Source of the DNA: CAITWD01 sp963727285
GTDB lineage: Bacteria; Actinomycetota; Thermoleophilia; Miltoncostaeales; Miltoncostaeaceae
Length of the DNA: 64,000 nt
Direction: 5' to 3'
Assembly (NCBI GenBank): GCA_963727285.1
Contig: CAVSFF010000008.1
Span: 1-64,000 of the forward strand
This document shows positions 34,233 through 43,309 of this stretch, in pieces. The stretch's first letter is position 1. Each line of letters starts with the position of its first letter. Under the pieces are notes generated by a model. It saw nothing but the letters and a program-made list of their open reading frames with translations, did no database searches and was not told the origin of the DNA. A program made the translations under genes and the position numbers.

Positions 34233-36209
34233 TCAGTCTTCGGAGTCGGCGCGCGCAGCGACCAGCTTGCGCAGCTCGCCCATGACGGCCGGGTCGCGCA
34301 GCGTGGTGACGTCACCGAGCTCGCGGCCGGCGGCGATGTCGCGCAGCAGGCGCCGCATGATCTTTCCTGAGCGGGTCTTGGGCAGGTCCGCCGTCCAGAT
34401 GATCCGCTTCGGCCGCGCGAACTTGCCGATGTGCTCGGCGACGTGATCCCGGATTGCCTGGTCGAGAAGGTCGGTATCGGTGCCCTCGACCGGGGTGACG
34501 AAGGCGACGATGGCCTGGCCCGTGATCTCGTCATCCTGCGCGACGACGGCGGATTCGGCGACCTTGGGGTGGCCGACGATCGCCGACTCCACCTCGGCGG
34601 TGGACAGGCGGTGGCCGGAGACGTTGATCACGTCGTCGATCCGCCCGAGGATCCAGATGTCGCCGTCGGCGTCGAGCCGTGCCGCGTCGCCCACGAGGTA
34701 GGTGTCCGAGCCGAACCGCTCCCAGTACGTCCGGATAAAGCGTTCCGGATCCTTGAAGATGGTGCGCAGCATCCCGGGCCACGGACGGCGGAGCACCAGC
34801 AGCCCCTGGCCCTCGGAGATCGGGTTCCCGTCGTTGTCGACGACCTCGGCACTCACACCCGGCAGCGGACGCATCGCGCAGCCGGGCTTGGTCGCGGTCA
34901 GTCCCGGGATCGGGGAGATCATGATCTGCCCCGTTTCGGTCTGCCACCACGTGTCGACGATCGGGCAGTTGCCGCCGCCGATGACTTCGCGGTACCAGAG
35001 CCAGGCCTTCGGATTGATCGGCTCGCCGACCGAACCCAGCAGGCGCAGGCTCGACAGGTCGAACTTGTTCGGCTCCTCGGCACCCCAGCTCATGCAGGCC
35101 CGGATCGCGGTCGGCGCCGTATAGAAGATGCTCGCCTTGTAGCGCTCAACCGTCTCCCACCAGATTCCCCGGTGGGGATAGTCGGGTGCGCCCTCGTACA
35201 TCACGCTGGTGGCCCCGTTGAGCAGCGGTCCGTAGACGATGTAGCTGTGCCCGGTGATCCATCCGACGTCGGCCGAACACCAAAAGACGTCGGATTCGGG
35301 CCGCAGGTCGAAGACGTACTTGGTGGTGTAGGCGGTGCCCACGAGGTAGCCACCGGTCGTGTGCAGAATGCCCTTCGGTTTCGCCGTCGAACCGGACGAG
35401 TACAGGATGAACAGGGGGTGTTCGGCATCGAACGGGGTTGCCGGTGCGATCGGGTCCGCCGCCGCCAGCGCGGTGTCCCAGTCGACGTCGCGCCCGGGCG
35501 CCATCGGGCAGTCCACCTCGGTGCGGCGGACGACCAGGACGTGGTCCATCGCCGGCAACGAGCCGAGCGTCGGATCGACCTCCTGCTTGACCGGAACCGT
35601 CTTGCCGCGGCGCCGGGCACCGTCGACGGTGATCAGCAGTTTGGCGTCCGACTCCTCCATGCGCTCGCGGACCGCTTCGACCGAGAACCCGCCGAACACG
35701 ACGTTGTGCGGGGCGCCGACGCGGGCGCAGGCCAGCATCGCGACGACCACCTCGGGGATCATCGGCAGATAGATCCCCACGACGTCGCCGGCGCCCACGC
35801 CGAGTGCGGTCAGGGCATTGGCCGCGCGCTGGACGTGCTCATGGAGCCAGGCATAGGTGATCGTGCGCTCTTCGCCCTCTTCGCCCCGCCAATAGAACGC
35901 CACCCGGTCGCCGTTGCCCGCCTCGACGTGGCGATCGACGCAGTTGTAGGACGCGTTGATCTTGCCGCCGACGAACCACTTGGCAAATGGCTTGTCCGAC
36001 CAATCGAGAACGGTGTCCCAGGGGGTGTCCCAATCGAGGGCACGGGCCTGGCGCTCCCACCACCCGTTCGGGTCGGCCTCGGCTTCGGCGTAGACCGCGG
36101 GGTCGTTCCACAGGGCCTTGGCCGCGAACGACGCCGGCGGCGGGAAGGATGTGACCTTGAGCAGTTCTTCGAGGCGCTGTTCGAGGGCGATGCCGGCAAG
36201 TTTTGTCAT
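34233..36209 (-). CDS. acs: Acetyl-CoA synthetase (AMP-forming)
   Basis: Acs (658 aa) activates acetate to acetyl-CoA. It has the N-terminal cap (NGWWERQARALDWDTPWDTV), the P-loop ILYSSGSTAKPKGILHTTGGY, the GWITGHSYIVYGPLLNGA and WWQTETGQIMISP motifs and the C-terminal lid with PKTRSGKIMRRLLR, where Lys616 is the expected acetylation switch. The normal motif 1 SGSTGKPKG reads SGSTAKPKG here, a common tolerated change. Start MTKLAGIALEQRLEELL at 36209 has a TATTGT hexamer 7 bases upstream and no Shine-Dalgarno. With phosphoketolase at 61.7 kb, acetyl-phosphate and acetate handling is well covered in this genome. Confidence 0.96.
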   Translation of the reverse strand: MTKLAGIALEQRLEELLKVTSFPPPASFAAKALWNDPAVYAEAEADPNGWWERQARALDWDTPWDTVLDWSDKPFAKWFVGGKINASYNCVDRHVEAGNGDRVAFYWRGEEGEERTITYAWLHEHVQRAANALTALGVGAGDVVGIYLPMIPEVVVAMLACARVGAPHNVVFGGFSVEAVRERMEESDAKLLITVDGARRRGKTVPVKQEVDPTLGSLPAMDHVLVVRRTEVDCPMAPGRDVDWDTALAAADPIAPATPFDAEHPLFILYSSGSTAKPKGILHTTGGYLVGTAYTTKYVFDLRPESDVFWCSADVGWITGHSYIVYGPLLNGATSVMYEGAPDYPHRGIWWETVERYKASIFYTAPTAIRACMSWGAEEPNKFDLSSLRLLGSVGEPINPKAWLWYREVIGGGNCPIVDTWWQTETGQIMISPIPGLTATKPGCAMRPLPGVSAEVVDNDGNPISEGQGLLVLRRPWPGMLRTIFKDPERFIRTYWERFGSDTYLVGDAARLDADGDIWILGRIDDVINVSGHRLSTAEVESAIVGHPKVAESAVVAQDDEITGQAIVAFVTPVEGTDTDLLDQAIRDHVAEHIGKFARPKRIIWTADLPKTRSGKIMRRLLRDIAAGRELGDVTTLRDPAVMGELRKLVAARADSED

Positions 36210-36216
36210 GAACCGC

Positions 36217-36222
36217 ACAATA
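36217..36222 (-). promoter_or_regulatory. Likely -10 hexamer of acs (leaderless)
   Basis: TATTGT on the minus strand ends 7 bases before the acs ATG, in the only AT-rich patch of the acs/SpoIID intergenic region. Confidence 0.5.
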
Positions 36223-36310
36223 TCCGGCGACCGTCTGCGGTGCCACGCCCGTCGGGACGGCGGTGTTCCGCGGCCGGACCCCCCCGGGCGGCGGGCCCCA
36301 GATGCCCGTA

Positions 36311-36316
36311 TAGACT
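36311..36316 (+). promoter_or_regulatory. Likely -10 hexamer of the SpoIID-NlpC/P60 gene (leaderless)
   Basis: TAGACT (within GTATAGACT) ends 6 bases before the GTG at 36323. There is no ribosome-binding site. It is divergent from the acs promoter about 90 bases away. Confidence 0.45.
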
Positions 36317-36322
36317 CACCTG

Positions 36323-37628
36323 GTGAGCCAGGCTGCGACACGCACTGCGCGGATGGCGACCCGTCGCGCGTGCGCCATCTTCGTTGCTGCGGCGCTGCTC
36401 CTGGCGGCTGCCGCCGGGATCGCGCTCGCGTCCTCGACCGCATCGCGCACGGCCGCCTACCGTCAGGCGCTGGCGGGGGCGACCGCAGCCCGGATCCTCC
36501 ACTCGGCATTTCCGGCCACCACCGTCAAGAAGTTGCCGGGCCATACGATTCGCGCGTTGGTCGCGGTCACGACCGGCACCGTGGTCATCGAGGGCCAGAC
36601 GGCCATGACCGTCACCGATCAGGCGACGGGGGGGACCCACCTGACCGTTCCGGCCCACCACCGCGTGCAGGTGACCGCCGTGGTGACGGGCGGGACCGTC
36701 ACCGGCGTGTCCGTCGAGGATCTCGACGCGGCGACGCCGACGCCGCTGGCGATGACGGGCCCCGTGCGGTTCGTGACCGCCACAAGCCTTCGGCTCGACC
36801 GGCCCGTCGCCCTGCGCTATCGCGGCGCCCTGCAGATCCGCGCCGGATTCCAGAACCGCCTGATGGTCATCAATGACGTGTCCGCGGAGGCGTACACCTA
36901 CGGCGTGCTCGCCGGTCAGATCCCGTCGACGTGGGGGCCGCGCGCGTTTCAGGCTGTCGTCGCGGGAGCGATCGCCGTCCGTTCGCGCGCCGTGGCGACG
37001 CTCGGCTCATCCCGCCGGCAGCCTCTACGACGTGACCTCGGACAACCCGCTGTATCTGGGCATCGACGGCGAGCGGAGCGTCACCACCAAGGCGACGGTC
37101 GCATCGGCGGGTAAGGTGCTCGTCCGCGGCGCGGCCGTGCAGAGCGTGTCCTTCATCGGCGTCCAGCCCATCTTGTTCCTGCCGCGGCCGGGTCACCCGG
37201 ATTTCGTCGCCAACGGACCCGCCAAGCCCATTCCCGGCGCGCGGCCCAACCTCGCCGCGACCGCGGTCGGCCTCGCGCACTCGATGCTCGGGCACCCGTA
37301 TGTCTGGGGCGGCACGAGCCCCGGCGGATTCGACTGCTCGGGCCTGATGTACTGGATCTGGTTCAAGCACCTCGGCCTCAAGATCCCGCGCGTCGCCAAT
37401 GATCAGTCCAAGGTCGGGTACCCGGTCCAGCGCAACGATCTGCAGCCCGGGGACCTCGTCTTCTTCGCCGACAGCTCCGGGTACGTCACCCACGTCGGGA
37501 TGTACCTCGGCGGCGGACGCTTTCTGCACGCGGCCAATCCCGGCTCCGGGGTCCGGATCGACTCGCTGTTGGCGGGGTACTTTGCCCAGACCTACGCCGG
37601 CGCCCGCCGGTATTCGTTGCGCACCTAG
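36323..37628 (+). CDS. Exported SpoIID/LytB-domain protein fused to NlpC/P60 peptidase, one frameshift
   Basis: This exported wall-remodelling protein has about 434 aa. An N-terminal membrane segment (CAIFVAAALLLAAAAGIALA) leads to a SpoIID/LytB-like domain (about 160-290: DVSAEAYTYGVLAGQIPSTW, FQAVVAGAIAVRSRAVATL, LYDVTSDNPLYLGI) and then an NlpC/P60 domain (about 310-430) with the catalytic Cys in GGTSPGGFDCSGL, His in YVTHVGMYLG and a third residue in RFLHAAN. SpoIID domains cut glycan strands and NlpC/P60 domains cut stem peptides, so the protein could do both. A frame slip near 37005, just after VRSRAVATLGS, separates the domains. The start is GTG at 36323. Confidence 0.85.
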
Positions 37629-37657
37629 ATGCCCGACGTCGACGAGAGCGTAGTGCG

Positions 37658-38872
37658 ATGACCATCGATCCCCGGATCGCCTACGACGACCTCGACGCAC
37701 ATCCGCTGATCAGGGCGGTCTCGGACCTGTCCGCCCACCCCGCCGACGAGCATGCCGCGCACCGCCTGGCGGGGGAGCTGTTCGGCATCGAGACGACCGT
37801 GCCGGTGGCAATCGCCGAGCTGGTCCTGGGATCCCACGGGGCCTTCGCGGGTCTGGCGCGCGACGGGATCGCCCCGGGGGATCGTCGGCTTGCACGCGCC
37901 GCGTACGAGCTGGGCGCCCTCGGTGAACTGGCCCATGCGGATCTGGCGGGGATGCTGTTCCATCATGGCCTCGCCGACGCGGTGCCACCGGAGACTGCCG
38001 ACGTCCGGGACGCGCGCCCGCCGGCGTTCGCCGAGTTGCGGGATGCGCTCGCGGCCGGGCCGGGCTGGGATGCCCACGTCGCCGCAGTCGCGGAGTTCCA
38101 CTACCGCGAGGGGGTCGGAGCGCTGGCGGCCCACCGTGTGCTGCGGTACCGCCACGGGGCCCTGGTCGGGATCACCCGCCCCGATCCGATCACGCCGGCG
38201 GATCTCATCGGCAGCGACCACCAGCGCGCGCCGCTGGCGATTGCCCTCGACGCATTCGTCGCCGGCGGTCCCGCCAACGACGCACTGCTGTACGGGCCTC
38301 CGGGGACGGGCAAGTCGGCATCGGTGCGCGCGCTTGCGGCCGGATGCGCCGACCGGGGTCTGCGGCTGATCCAGGTGGACCGCTCCGACGCGGCGACCGT
38401 GACCGCGCTGTTCGACGAGCTCGAGGGTGCCGGCCCGCGATGCCTGGTGCTCCTCGACGATCTCGTCTTCGACGACGCCGAGCGCACCGACCGTATCCTG
38501 CGGGCCGCGCTCGAGGGGGATGCCGCGATGCGCCCCACGAATGTGGTCGTCTGGGCGACATCGAATCGGCTCAAGCTCATCGCCGAAACCCGGTCCGAGC
38601 GCGACGACGATATGGAGACCGCCCTCGGGCGCGGTGAGAAGGCGGCGCTCGCAACCCGCTTCGGACTGCGGGTCGCGTTCACCCAATTGACCCAGGATCG
38701 CTACATCGAGATCGCGACCGGCCTCGTCGGGCGGCTTGGCGGACGCCAGAATGCGGCGCTCGTGCCCTCGGCCGTTCGCTTTGCGCGGGGCGGGCACGGA
38801 CTGACCCCCCGGACCGCGCGGCAGTTCGCGGTGGCGTGGTGCGCGGGAACGGTCCCACCGTTGCCCGAGTAG
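37658..38872 (+). CDS. AAA-type ATPase, DUF815 family
   Basis: This 404-aa protein belongs to the DUF815 group of AAA+ ATPases. The N-terminal half is helical; the ATPase core has Walker A GPPGTGKS at 213-220, Walker B CLVLLDDLVFDD (about 262-273), sensor 1 VVVWATSNRLKLI and the second region MENALG-like MET-ALGRGEKAALATRFGLRVAF with an arginine finger. TLLYGPPGTGKS and SNRRHL-like motifs place it with loader-type ATPases, but no role is established. It is read after the SpoIID gene with 29 bases between, and its stop is one base from that of the converging Mrr-like gene. Confidence 0.85.
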   Translation: MTIDPRIAYDDLDAHPLIRAVSDLSAHPADEHAAHRLAGELFGIETTVPVAIAELVLGSHGAFAGLARDGIAPGDRRLARAAYELGALGELAHADLAGMLFHHGLADAVPPETADVRDARPPAFAELRDALAAGPGWDAHVAAVAEFHYREGVGALAAHRVLRYRHGALVGITRPDPITPADLIGSDHQRAPLAIALDAFVAGGPANDALLYGPPGTGKSASVRALAAGCADRGLRLIQVDRSDAATVTALFDELEGAGPRCLVLLDDLVFDDAERTDRILRAALEGDAAMRPTNVVVWATSNRLKLIAETRSERDDDMETALGRGEKAALATRFGLRVAFTQLTQDRYIEIATGLVGRLGGRQNAALVPSAVRFARGGHGLTPRTARQFAVAWCAGTVPPLPE

Positions 38873-38873
38873 C

Positions 38874-39924
38874 CTAGGCCGGCCCGTCCGCCTCCGGAAG
38901 ACGGATGCCAAGTTGACGGGCGAGCGTGCCCAGATGCGCGGTGCAGCACTCGCCGAGGGCCTCATCGATCCGCCCGCCGGCGGCATCCACCACCACCGCG
39001 CGCGCACCCCCGCGCTGATCGACGATGGCGAGATGGATCGGCCAGTCAATCCTCGTCGCCGCGTCGACGGTCAGGACCTCGGCGTCCGGGATGCCGAGCT
39101 CGGCACGGGCCAGCTGGTGGCGTTCGCGGGCGGCGTCCTGGACGAGTGTGTCCTGGCGGGCGATGGTGCGCTCGAGGCGCGGAGCGGACGGCCTCCGGGG
39201 TCGCGGATGCCGTCAGTGTCGGAGCGTCATCGTCGATCTCCGGGTCCGGGGCGCTGCGCGCGGGCATCGACCAGAGCGCCGTCCCGCCGAGCGGCTCGTA
39301 CAGGACGAAGGCCGGGCGCACCCGCAGGCGCTTGCGCATTCCGGCGCGGTCGCCGCAACCGAAGCGCACCTCGACCAGCGGCAGCCACGCATCGGCGGAT
39401 CCCAAGATGCGCCCACGGCCCATCCCGAGCACCCCGCGCGTCGCAGCCTGGATCACCGCCCCGGCGTCCGCGGCCGTGGTCCGTCGGGCGACGCCGCTGC
39501 GCGTGCCGGCTGCGGGGGCCGCGCCGAGCGCCGCGACCGCGACCATTCCGAGGCGCTGCTCGAGTTCGGCACGGTCCCAAATCGCGATCCCGGCGCCCGC
39601 GGCGGTGGTCCGCGCCGCAGGCGTCGCGCCGGCCGGGCAGGCGACGATCATCTGGCCAAGACCGAGGTCGTCGCGCACCAGGCGCGCACGTGCCACCACG
39701 GCGGTGTCGATCGGCTGACTCCAGTTCTTGCACTCGACCGCGACGCGCGTTTCCAGCAGATCCTCCTGACGGGAGGCGAGGATGTCGATCTCGTGACGCG
39801 CCCCGGACCGTCCCACCACGATCGTGTTGGTTGCGGTCCGGTATCCGTGCGCGCGGAAGAGGGCGTCGATGACGTGCTCGAACATGCGCCCGCGCTCATG
39901 AGGGCGGAGTGGGGTGGTGCTCAT
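38874..39924 (-). CDS. Mrr-like restriction-endonuclease-fold protein with unknown C-terminal part, one frameshift
   Basis: This protein of about 350 aa has an N-terminal PD-(D/E)xK nuclease domain of the Mrr type: GRMFEHVIDALFRAHGYRT, GARHEIDILAS (metal-binding Asp) and VAVECKNWSQPID (Glu-x-Lys). The C-terminal 200 residues are unrecognised and end with a coiled, charged stretch (RQDTLVQDAARERHQLARAE) and RIDEALGECCTAHLGTLARQ. A slip near 39185 separates the last 100 residues; the corrected frame ends at 38874. Mrr proteins cut modified foreign DNA, but orphan Mrr-like proteins may have repair roles. No methyltransferase or other defence gene is adjacent. Confidence 0.72.
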
Positions 39925-39931
39925 CCCGGCG

Positions 39932-39937
39932 ACGGTA
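39932..39937 (-). promoter_or_regulatory. Likely -10 hexamer of the Mrr-like gene (leaderless)
   Basis: TACCGT on the minus strand ends 7 bases before the ATG at 39924, without a ribosome-binding site between. Confidence 0.4.
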
Positions 39938-40043
39938 GCGCGGAGCGCGGACTGCATCCGGCGCCCGCGCCTCGCCAAGTTCGCCGCAAATCGACATAGT
40001 GAGGGGCGTGGTGAGGCATGGTTGAGATGCGCCGGGGCGCGCG

Positions 40044-41292
40044 ATGACGTTTGCCGAGCTGGCGCTCATCGTGGCGTGCGGCCTCGTCGGCGTGATCCTT
40101 GCGGGGCTGCCCCGGTTCGCCCTTCCCGTCGTCGTCGGCGAGATCGCCGCCGGCGTGGTGATCGGGAGGACGGGATTCGGAATCATCGATCCGACCGAGC
40201 CGACCGTGGCGTTTCTCGCGGCGATCGGCTTCGCGCTGTTGATGTTCGCGGTCGGTACCGCGCTCCCGCTGCGCGACCCGGGGCTGCGGCGGTCGGTGCG
40301 CGCCGGGGTGCGGGTCCTCGCCGTGTCGGCAGTGCTCGCGCTGGCGGGAGGGTTCGCGCTGGCGGCCGTCACTGCGGTCCATCACCCGCTGATGATTGCG
40401 ATCCTGCTGGTGACGTCCTCGGCGGCCGTTGTCATGCCCGTGCTCGACGAAGCGGGCCTGACCCGGACGCACATCGGCCTGATTACCGCAGCTTGGGTGA
40501 CCCTTGCCGACATCGGGAGCGTGGTCGCGCTGCCGTTCGCGCTCGTCCACGGGTCGTCGTTGAACGTCGTGCTGGGCGGCATCGTCGTCGCGGCGGCGAC
40601 CGTCGGCATCTGGGCTGTCCTGCGGGCCGCCCGCACCCAGGCGTGGTTCCGGCGCTACCGACGCATGTCCCACCACCGCGGGTGGGGACTCGACCTGCGC
40701 ATCTCGCTGGTGTCGCTGTTCGTGCTCGCGTGGCTCGCGGTCCGCATCGGGACGAGCATTCTGGTGGCGGGGTTCTGTGCGGGCGCCGTCGTCGCGCTGG
40801 TCGGGGAACCCAAGCGCCTGGCGTGGCAGATCCTCGGGATCGGACAGGGATTCTTCATCCCGCTGTTCTTCGTGGTCCTCGGTGCGCAGATCAATCTGCG
40901 CGCGCTCGTCACCAAGCCGGCGGACCTCATGTTCGCGGTGATCCTGGCGGCCGCCATCGTTGTCGTGCATGCGGGTGCGGCCAAGCTGCACCCGACTTCC
41001 CCTGTCCAGCGGCCTGATCGCCACGGCGCAGATGGGGGTGCCCGCTGCAGTCGTCGCCGTCGGCCTCGCGACGAAGGTGCTCACGCCGGGTCAGGCCGCC
41101 GCGGTGCTGACGGCGACCCTGATCTCCATCGGTGTGATGACGCTCGGCGCGCGGATGCTCGGCCGTGAGTCCCAGGTCTCCGGATCACCCGAGGTCGACG
41201 GCGGAACCATAAGGCGGCCGCCGCGATGCGCCGATGATCAGGCAAGACCCTGGCGGGGATTCCGGCGATCAGATGGTCCGCTGGTAACCTGA
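40044..41292 (+). CDS. CPA2-family cation:proton antiporter, one frameshift
   Basis: This inner-membrane antiporter of about 415 aa belongs to the monovalent cation:proton antiporter-2 family. It has 11-12 hydrophobic segments and the family landmarks: LPVVVGEIAAGVVIGRTGFG in the first helices, SSAAVVMPVLDEAGL with the TM5 region and FFIPLFFVVLGAQINL near TM10. Close to 41000 the frame slips; the remaining part (GLIATAQMGVPAAVVAVGLA, VLTATLISIGVMTLGARML) is in the next frame. That frame runs to 41292, giving a tail of low plausibility. No KTN domain is attached. Exchange of Na+ or K+ for H+ is the likely role. Confidence 0.82.
41285..41290 (+). promoter_or_regulatory. Possible -10 hexamer of the polysaccharide deacetylase gene
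   Basis: TAACCT stands 21 bases before the first ATG at 41312 and 33 before the second. It falls inside the doubtful C-terminal tail of the preceding antiporter, which supports an earlier true stop for that gene. Confidence 0.3.
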
Positions 41293-41311
41293 AATCCTGG
41301 CCTGCACGCCG

Positions 41312-42268
41312 ATGGGATCCCGAATGACCGACGCACCCGCCCCGAAGATGCGCCGCCGTCCGCGGCGGATGCTGGTCATCGGCGGCGCAATCGTGGCGGC
41401 CGCGGCCGGCGTCGCCGTCGCCGTCGCCCAAGGGTCCGGGCACAAGGGTGGCCCGACCACCGCCACCGCCGCGACCGCCAACGCGTCGCTCGGCGCAACG
41501 GCCGCAGCGACCGGCACCACGGCCACCTCCCCGCCGAAGAAGAAGACGCCCCCGCCGTCCGCCACCGCCGCAACCCAGCGCCAGATCCGGCGGATGATCG
41601 CCGCCAACGCAATCTTCGTGAAGGGCGGCGCCCGCGGTCGGCTGGTGGCCCTCACCTTCGATGACGGCCCCAGCATCTACACCCCGCATCTCGTGCGGGA
41701 ACTGCGGCAGCTCAAGGCGCCGGCGACGTTCTTCGAAATCGGGAGCCAGATCCACCGCTACTCGGCCCTCGTGGCCAACATGACCAAGCTCGGCTTCGCG
41801 ATCGAGGATCACACCTGGAACCATCCGGACCTCACCCGGGTGTCGTCGACGCAGCGTCAGGGTCAGCTGTTGTGGACCAAGAACGCGATCTTCAAAGCCA
41901 CGCACGTCTACCCGCAGTTCTTCCGGCCGCCGTACGGCGCCCAGGACGCCCGCGTCCGCAGGGCGGCGGGCGGACTCGGAATGGTGACCACCGTGTGGAG
42001 CATCGACACCCGCGACTGGTCACGCCCCGGAACGGCGGCGATCATTCACGCGGCCGAGCAGGTTCGCCCGGGCGGGATCGTGCTGATGCACGACGGCGGC
42101 GGCAACCGCTCCGAGACCCTGGCCGCGGTCCCGGTCGTCGTCCGCTATCTGCGTGCCCGCGGCTACACCCTCGTCACGATTCCCCAGCTGCTCACCAAGG
42201 CGCCGCCAAGGCTGTCGACCAAGTGGCTGTCGACCAAGTGGCTGTCGGCCACACACGGTGGCGGCTAG
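41312..42268 (+). CDS. Membrane-anchored polysaccharide deacetylase (NodB domain)
   Basis: This is an extracytoplasmic carbohydrate esterase family 4 enzyme, 318 aa. It has an N-terminal anchor (MLVIGGAIVAAAAGVAVAVA), a low-complexity Thr/Ala/Pro linker and a NodB domain (about 105-300). Motif 1 is LTFDDGP (metal Asp), motif 2 is EDHTWNHPDL (the two metal His), motif 3 RPPYGAQD and motif 5 IVLMHDGGG. It removes N-acetyl groups from peptidoglycan or another glycan. The C-terminus carries a short tandem repeat (LSTKW twice, then LSATH). ATG at 41324 is an alternative start, twelve bases on. Confidence 0.9.
   Translation: MGSRMTDAPAPKMRRRPRRMLVIGGAIVAAAAGVAVAVAQGSGHKGGPTTATAATANASLGATAAATGTTATSPPKKKTPPPSATAATQRQIRRMIAANAIFVKGGARGRLVALTFDDGPSIYTPHLVRELRQLKAPATFFEIGSQIHRYSALVANMTKLGFAIEDHTWNHPDLTRVSSTQRQGQLLWTKNAIFKATHVYPQFFRPPYGAQDARVRRAAGGLGMVTTVWSIDTRDWSRPGTAAIIHAAEQVRPGGIVLMHDGGGNRSETLAAVPVVVRYLRARGYTLVTIPQLLTKAPPRLSTKWLSTKWLSATHGGG
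42211..42250 (+). repeat. 15-bp direct repeat at the 3' end of the deacetylase gene
   Basis: GCTGTCGACCAAGTG occurs twice in tandem (42211-42225, 42226-42240), followed by a partial third copy beginning GCTGTCG. It encodes the repeated pentapeptide near the C-terminus. It is in frame, so changes in copy number by slippage would keep the frame. Confidence 0.85.
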
Positions 42269-42360
42269 GAACCATTGCGGCGGACCCGTACATGTGCGGG
42301 TTGTTACGATCTTCGGGCGGGACGACGGACACCCCGATTCCGACGCCGAAGGAGAACCGA

Positions 42361-42807
42361 ATGGCCGATCTGCTCACCGAAGCCCCGATCGATCCTCAAG
42401 CGGGATGGGTCGCTGACCACGTACGCCTGTACGCCGACTCCAACGGCGCCGAGGGCCACCATTGGCGCCCGGGCGTGGCGACGCTGCTGCTGACGACGCG
42501 CGGCAAGAAGTCCGGGGCTGCTCGCCGTACCGCCCTGATCTACGCCACCGACGGCGACCGGTACATCGTCACCGCCTCGTACGGGGGATCGCCGACGCAC
42601 CCGGACTGGTACCTGAACATCGAGGCCGACCCCGAGGTCGTCGTCCAGGTCGGTGCGGACAAGTTTCGCGCCACGGCAGAGCGCGACACACCCGAGACCC
42701 GCGCACACCTGTGGGAGCTGGCGACTGCGGTGTGGCCCGACTACAACGACTACGCCACGAAGACCACGCGCGAGATCCCGCTCGTCGTCCTCACCCCGCA
42801 CGACTGA
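42361..42807 (+). CDS. Deazaflavin (F420)-dependent nitroreductase-family protein, Ddn-like
   Basis: This 148-aa split-barrel flavoprotein belongs to the deazaflavin-dependent nitroreductase family. The pattern VATLLLTTRGKKSGAARRTAL, IVTASYGGSPTHPDWYLNI and PEVVVQVGADKFRATAERD is diagnostic. Relatives reduce quinones, nitro compounds or unsaturated substrates with F420H2, so the host probably makes F420. The ATG at 42361 follows AAGGAG. A possible -10 (TACGAT, 42305-42310) lies upstream. A hairpin separates it from the converging zinc-ribbon gene. Confidence 0.92.
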   Translation: MADLLTEAPIDPQAGWVADHVRLYADSNGAEGHHWRPGVATLLLTTRGKKSGAARRTALIYATDGDRYIVTASYGGSPTHPDWYLNIEADPEVVVQVGADKFRATAERDTPETRAHLWELATAVWPDYNDYATKTTREIPLVVLTPHD

Positions 42808-42818
42808 ATCCGGCCGTC

Positions 42819-42838
42819 GGGGGCGCCGTCCGGCCCCC
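42819..42838. terminator. GC hairpin between convergent genes
   Basis: GGGGGC and GCCCCC form a 6-bp stem with an 8-base loop between the stops of the Ddn-like gene (42807) and the zinc-ribbon gene (42843). It could act in both directions. Confidence 0.45.
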
Positions 42839-42842
42839 CGGC

Positions 42843-43307
42843 CTAGGCCCGCGGCGCGGGGGGAGGAAACCCGTCGTCGCGACGGATCAGAAGCCACAGC
42901 ATCGCCCCGACGATGATCAGGATCAGTGCGCTCGCCACGATGATGAAGACGCCGGCGACCAGCCCGATGCCGCCGCTCGGGAGAATCCAGACGCCCGTCA
43001 CCAGAGCGATGATTCCCGCGACGATCACGAACGCGACCGCGATCGCAAACACAATGGCGGCGACGGCCGTGGCGAGCCGCACAAACCAGTTCGTGCGCTG
43101 GCCGGCCGCCTGAAACACGCCCATGCGATCCGTCCGGCCCGGGATCACGGCGCCCCCGGGCGGGGTCGCGACGTCGGCGCGCCCGCGTGTCGATGTCGTG
43201 CCCGAGAGCGAGGGGGGAGCCGAACCGGCTCCGCAATTCGGACACGCACCGTGCTCGTCGAGCGGCTGCCCACAGCGCAGGCAGGACATGGCGTAGGTGC
43301 CGGCCAT
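42843..43307 (-). CDS. Zinc-ribbon membrane protein of unknown function
   Basis: This 154-aa protein has an N-terminal zinc ribbon (CLRCGQPLDEHGACPNCG, four Cys), a disordered linker with Gly and Thr, then two long hydrophobic helices (about 83-103 and 110-140) and a short basic tail. The layout suggests a cytoplasmic zinc ribbon anchored in the membrane. It begins two bases after the stop of the AIM24 gene and so is translated with it. I do not know the function. Confidence 0.7.
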   Translation of the reverse strand: MAGTYAMSCLRCGQPLDEHGACPNCGAGSAPPSLSGTTSTRGRADVATPPGGAVIPGRTDRMGVFQAAGQRTNWFVRLATAVAAIVFAIAVAFVIVAGIIALVTGVWILPSGGIGLVAGVFIIVASALILIIVGAMLWLLIRRDDGFPPPAPRA

Positions 43308-43309
43308 CG

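Noticed and set aside
34431..36326. A 631-codon rightward open frame opposite acs
   Set aside because: It is the mirror of acs in high-GC DNA, rich in Arg/Asp/Gly with no family motifs. Similar mirror frames occur at 588-1901, 14051-16078, 27718-29640, 50011-52122 and 52119-53915, and are rejected for the same reason.
38874..39924. A complete restriction-modification system around the Mrr-like gene
   Set aside because: No DNA methyltransferase, specificity subunit or helicase is adjacent. The neighbours are a DUF815 ATPase and an antiporter.
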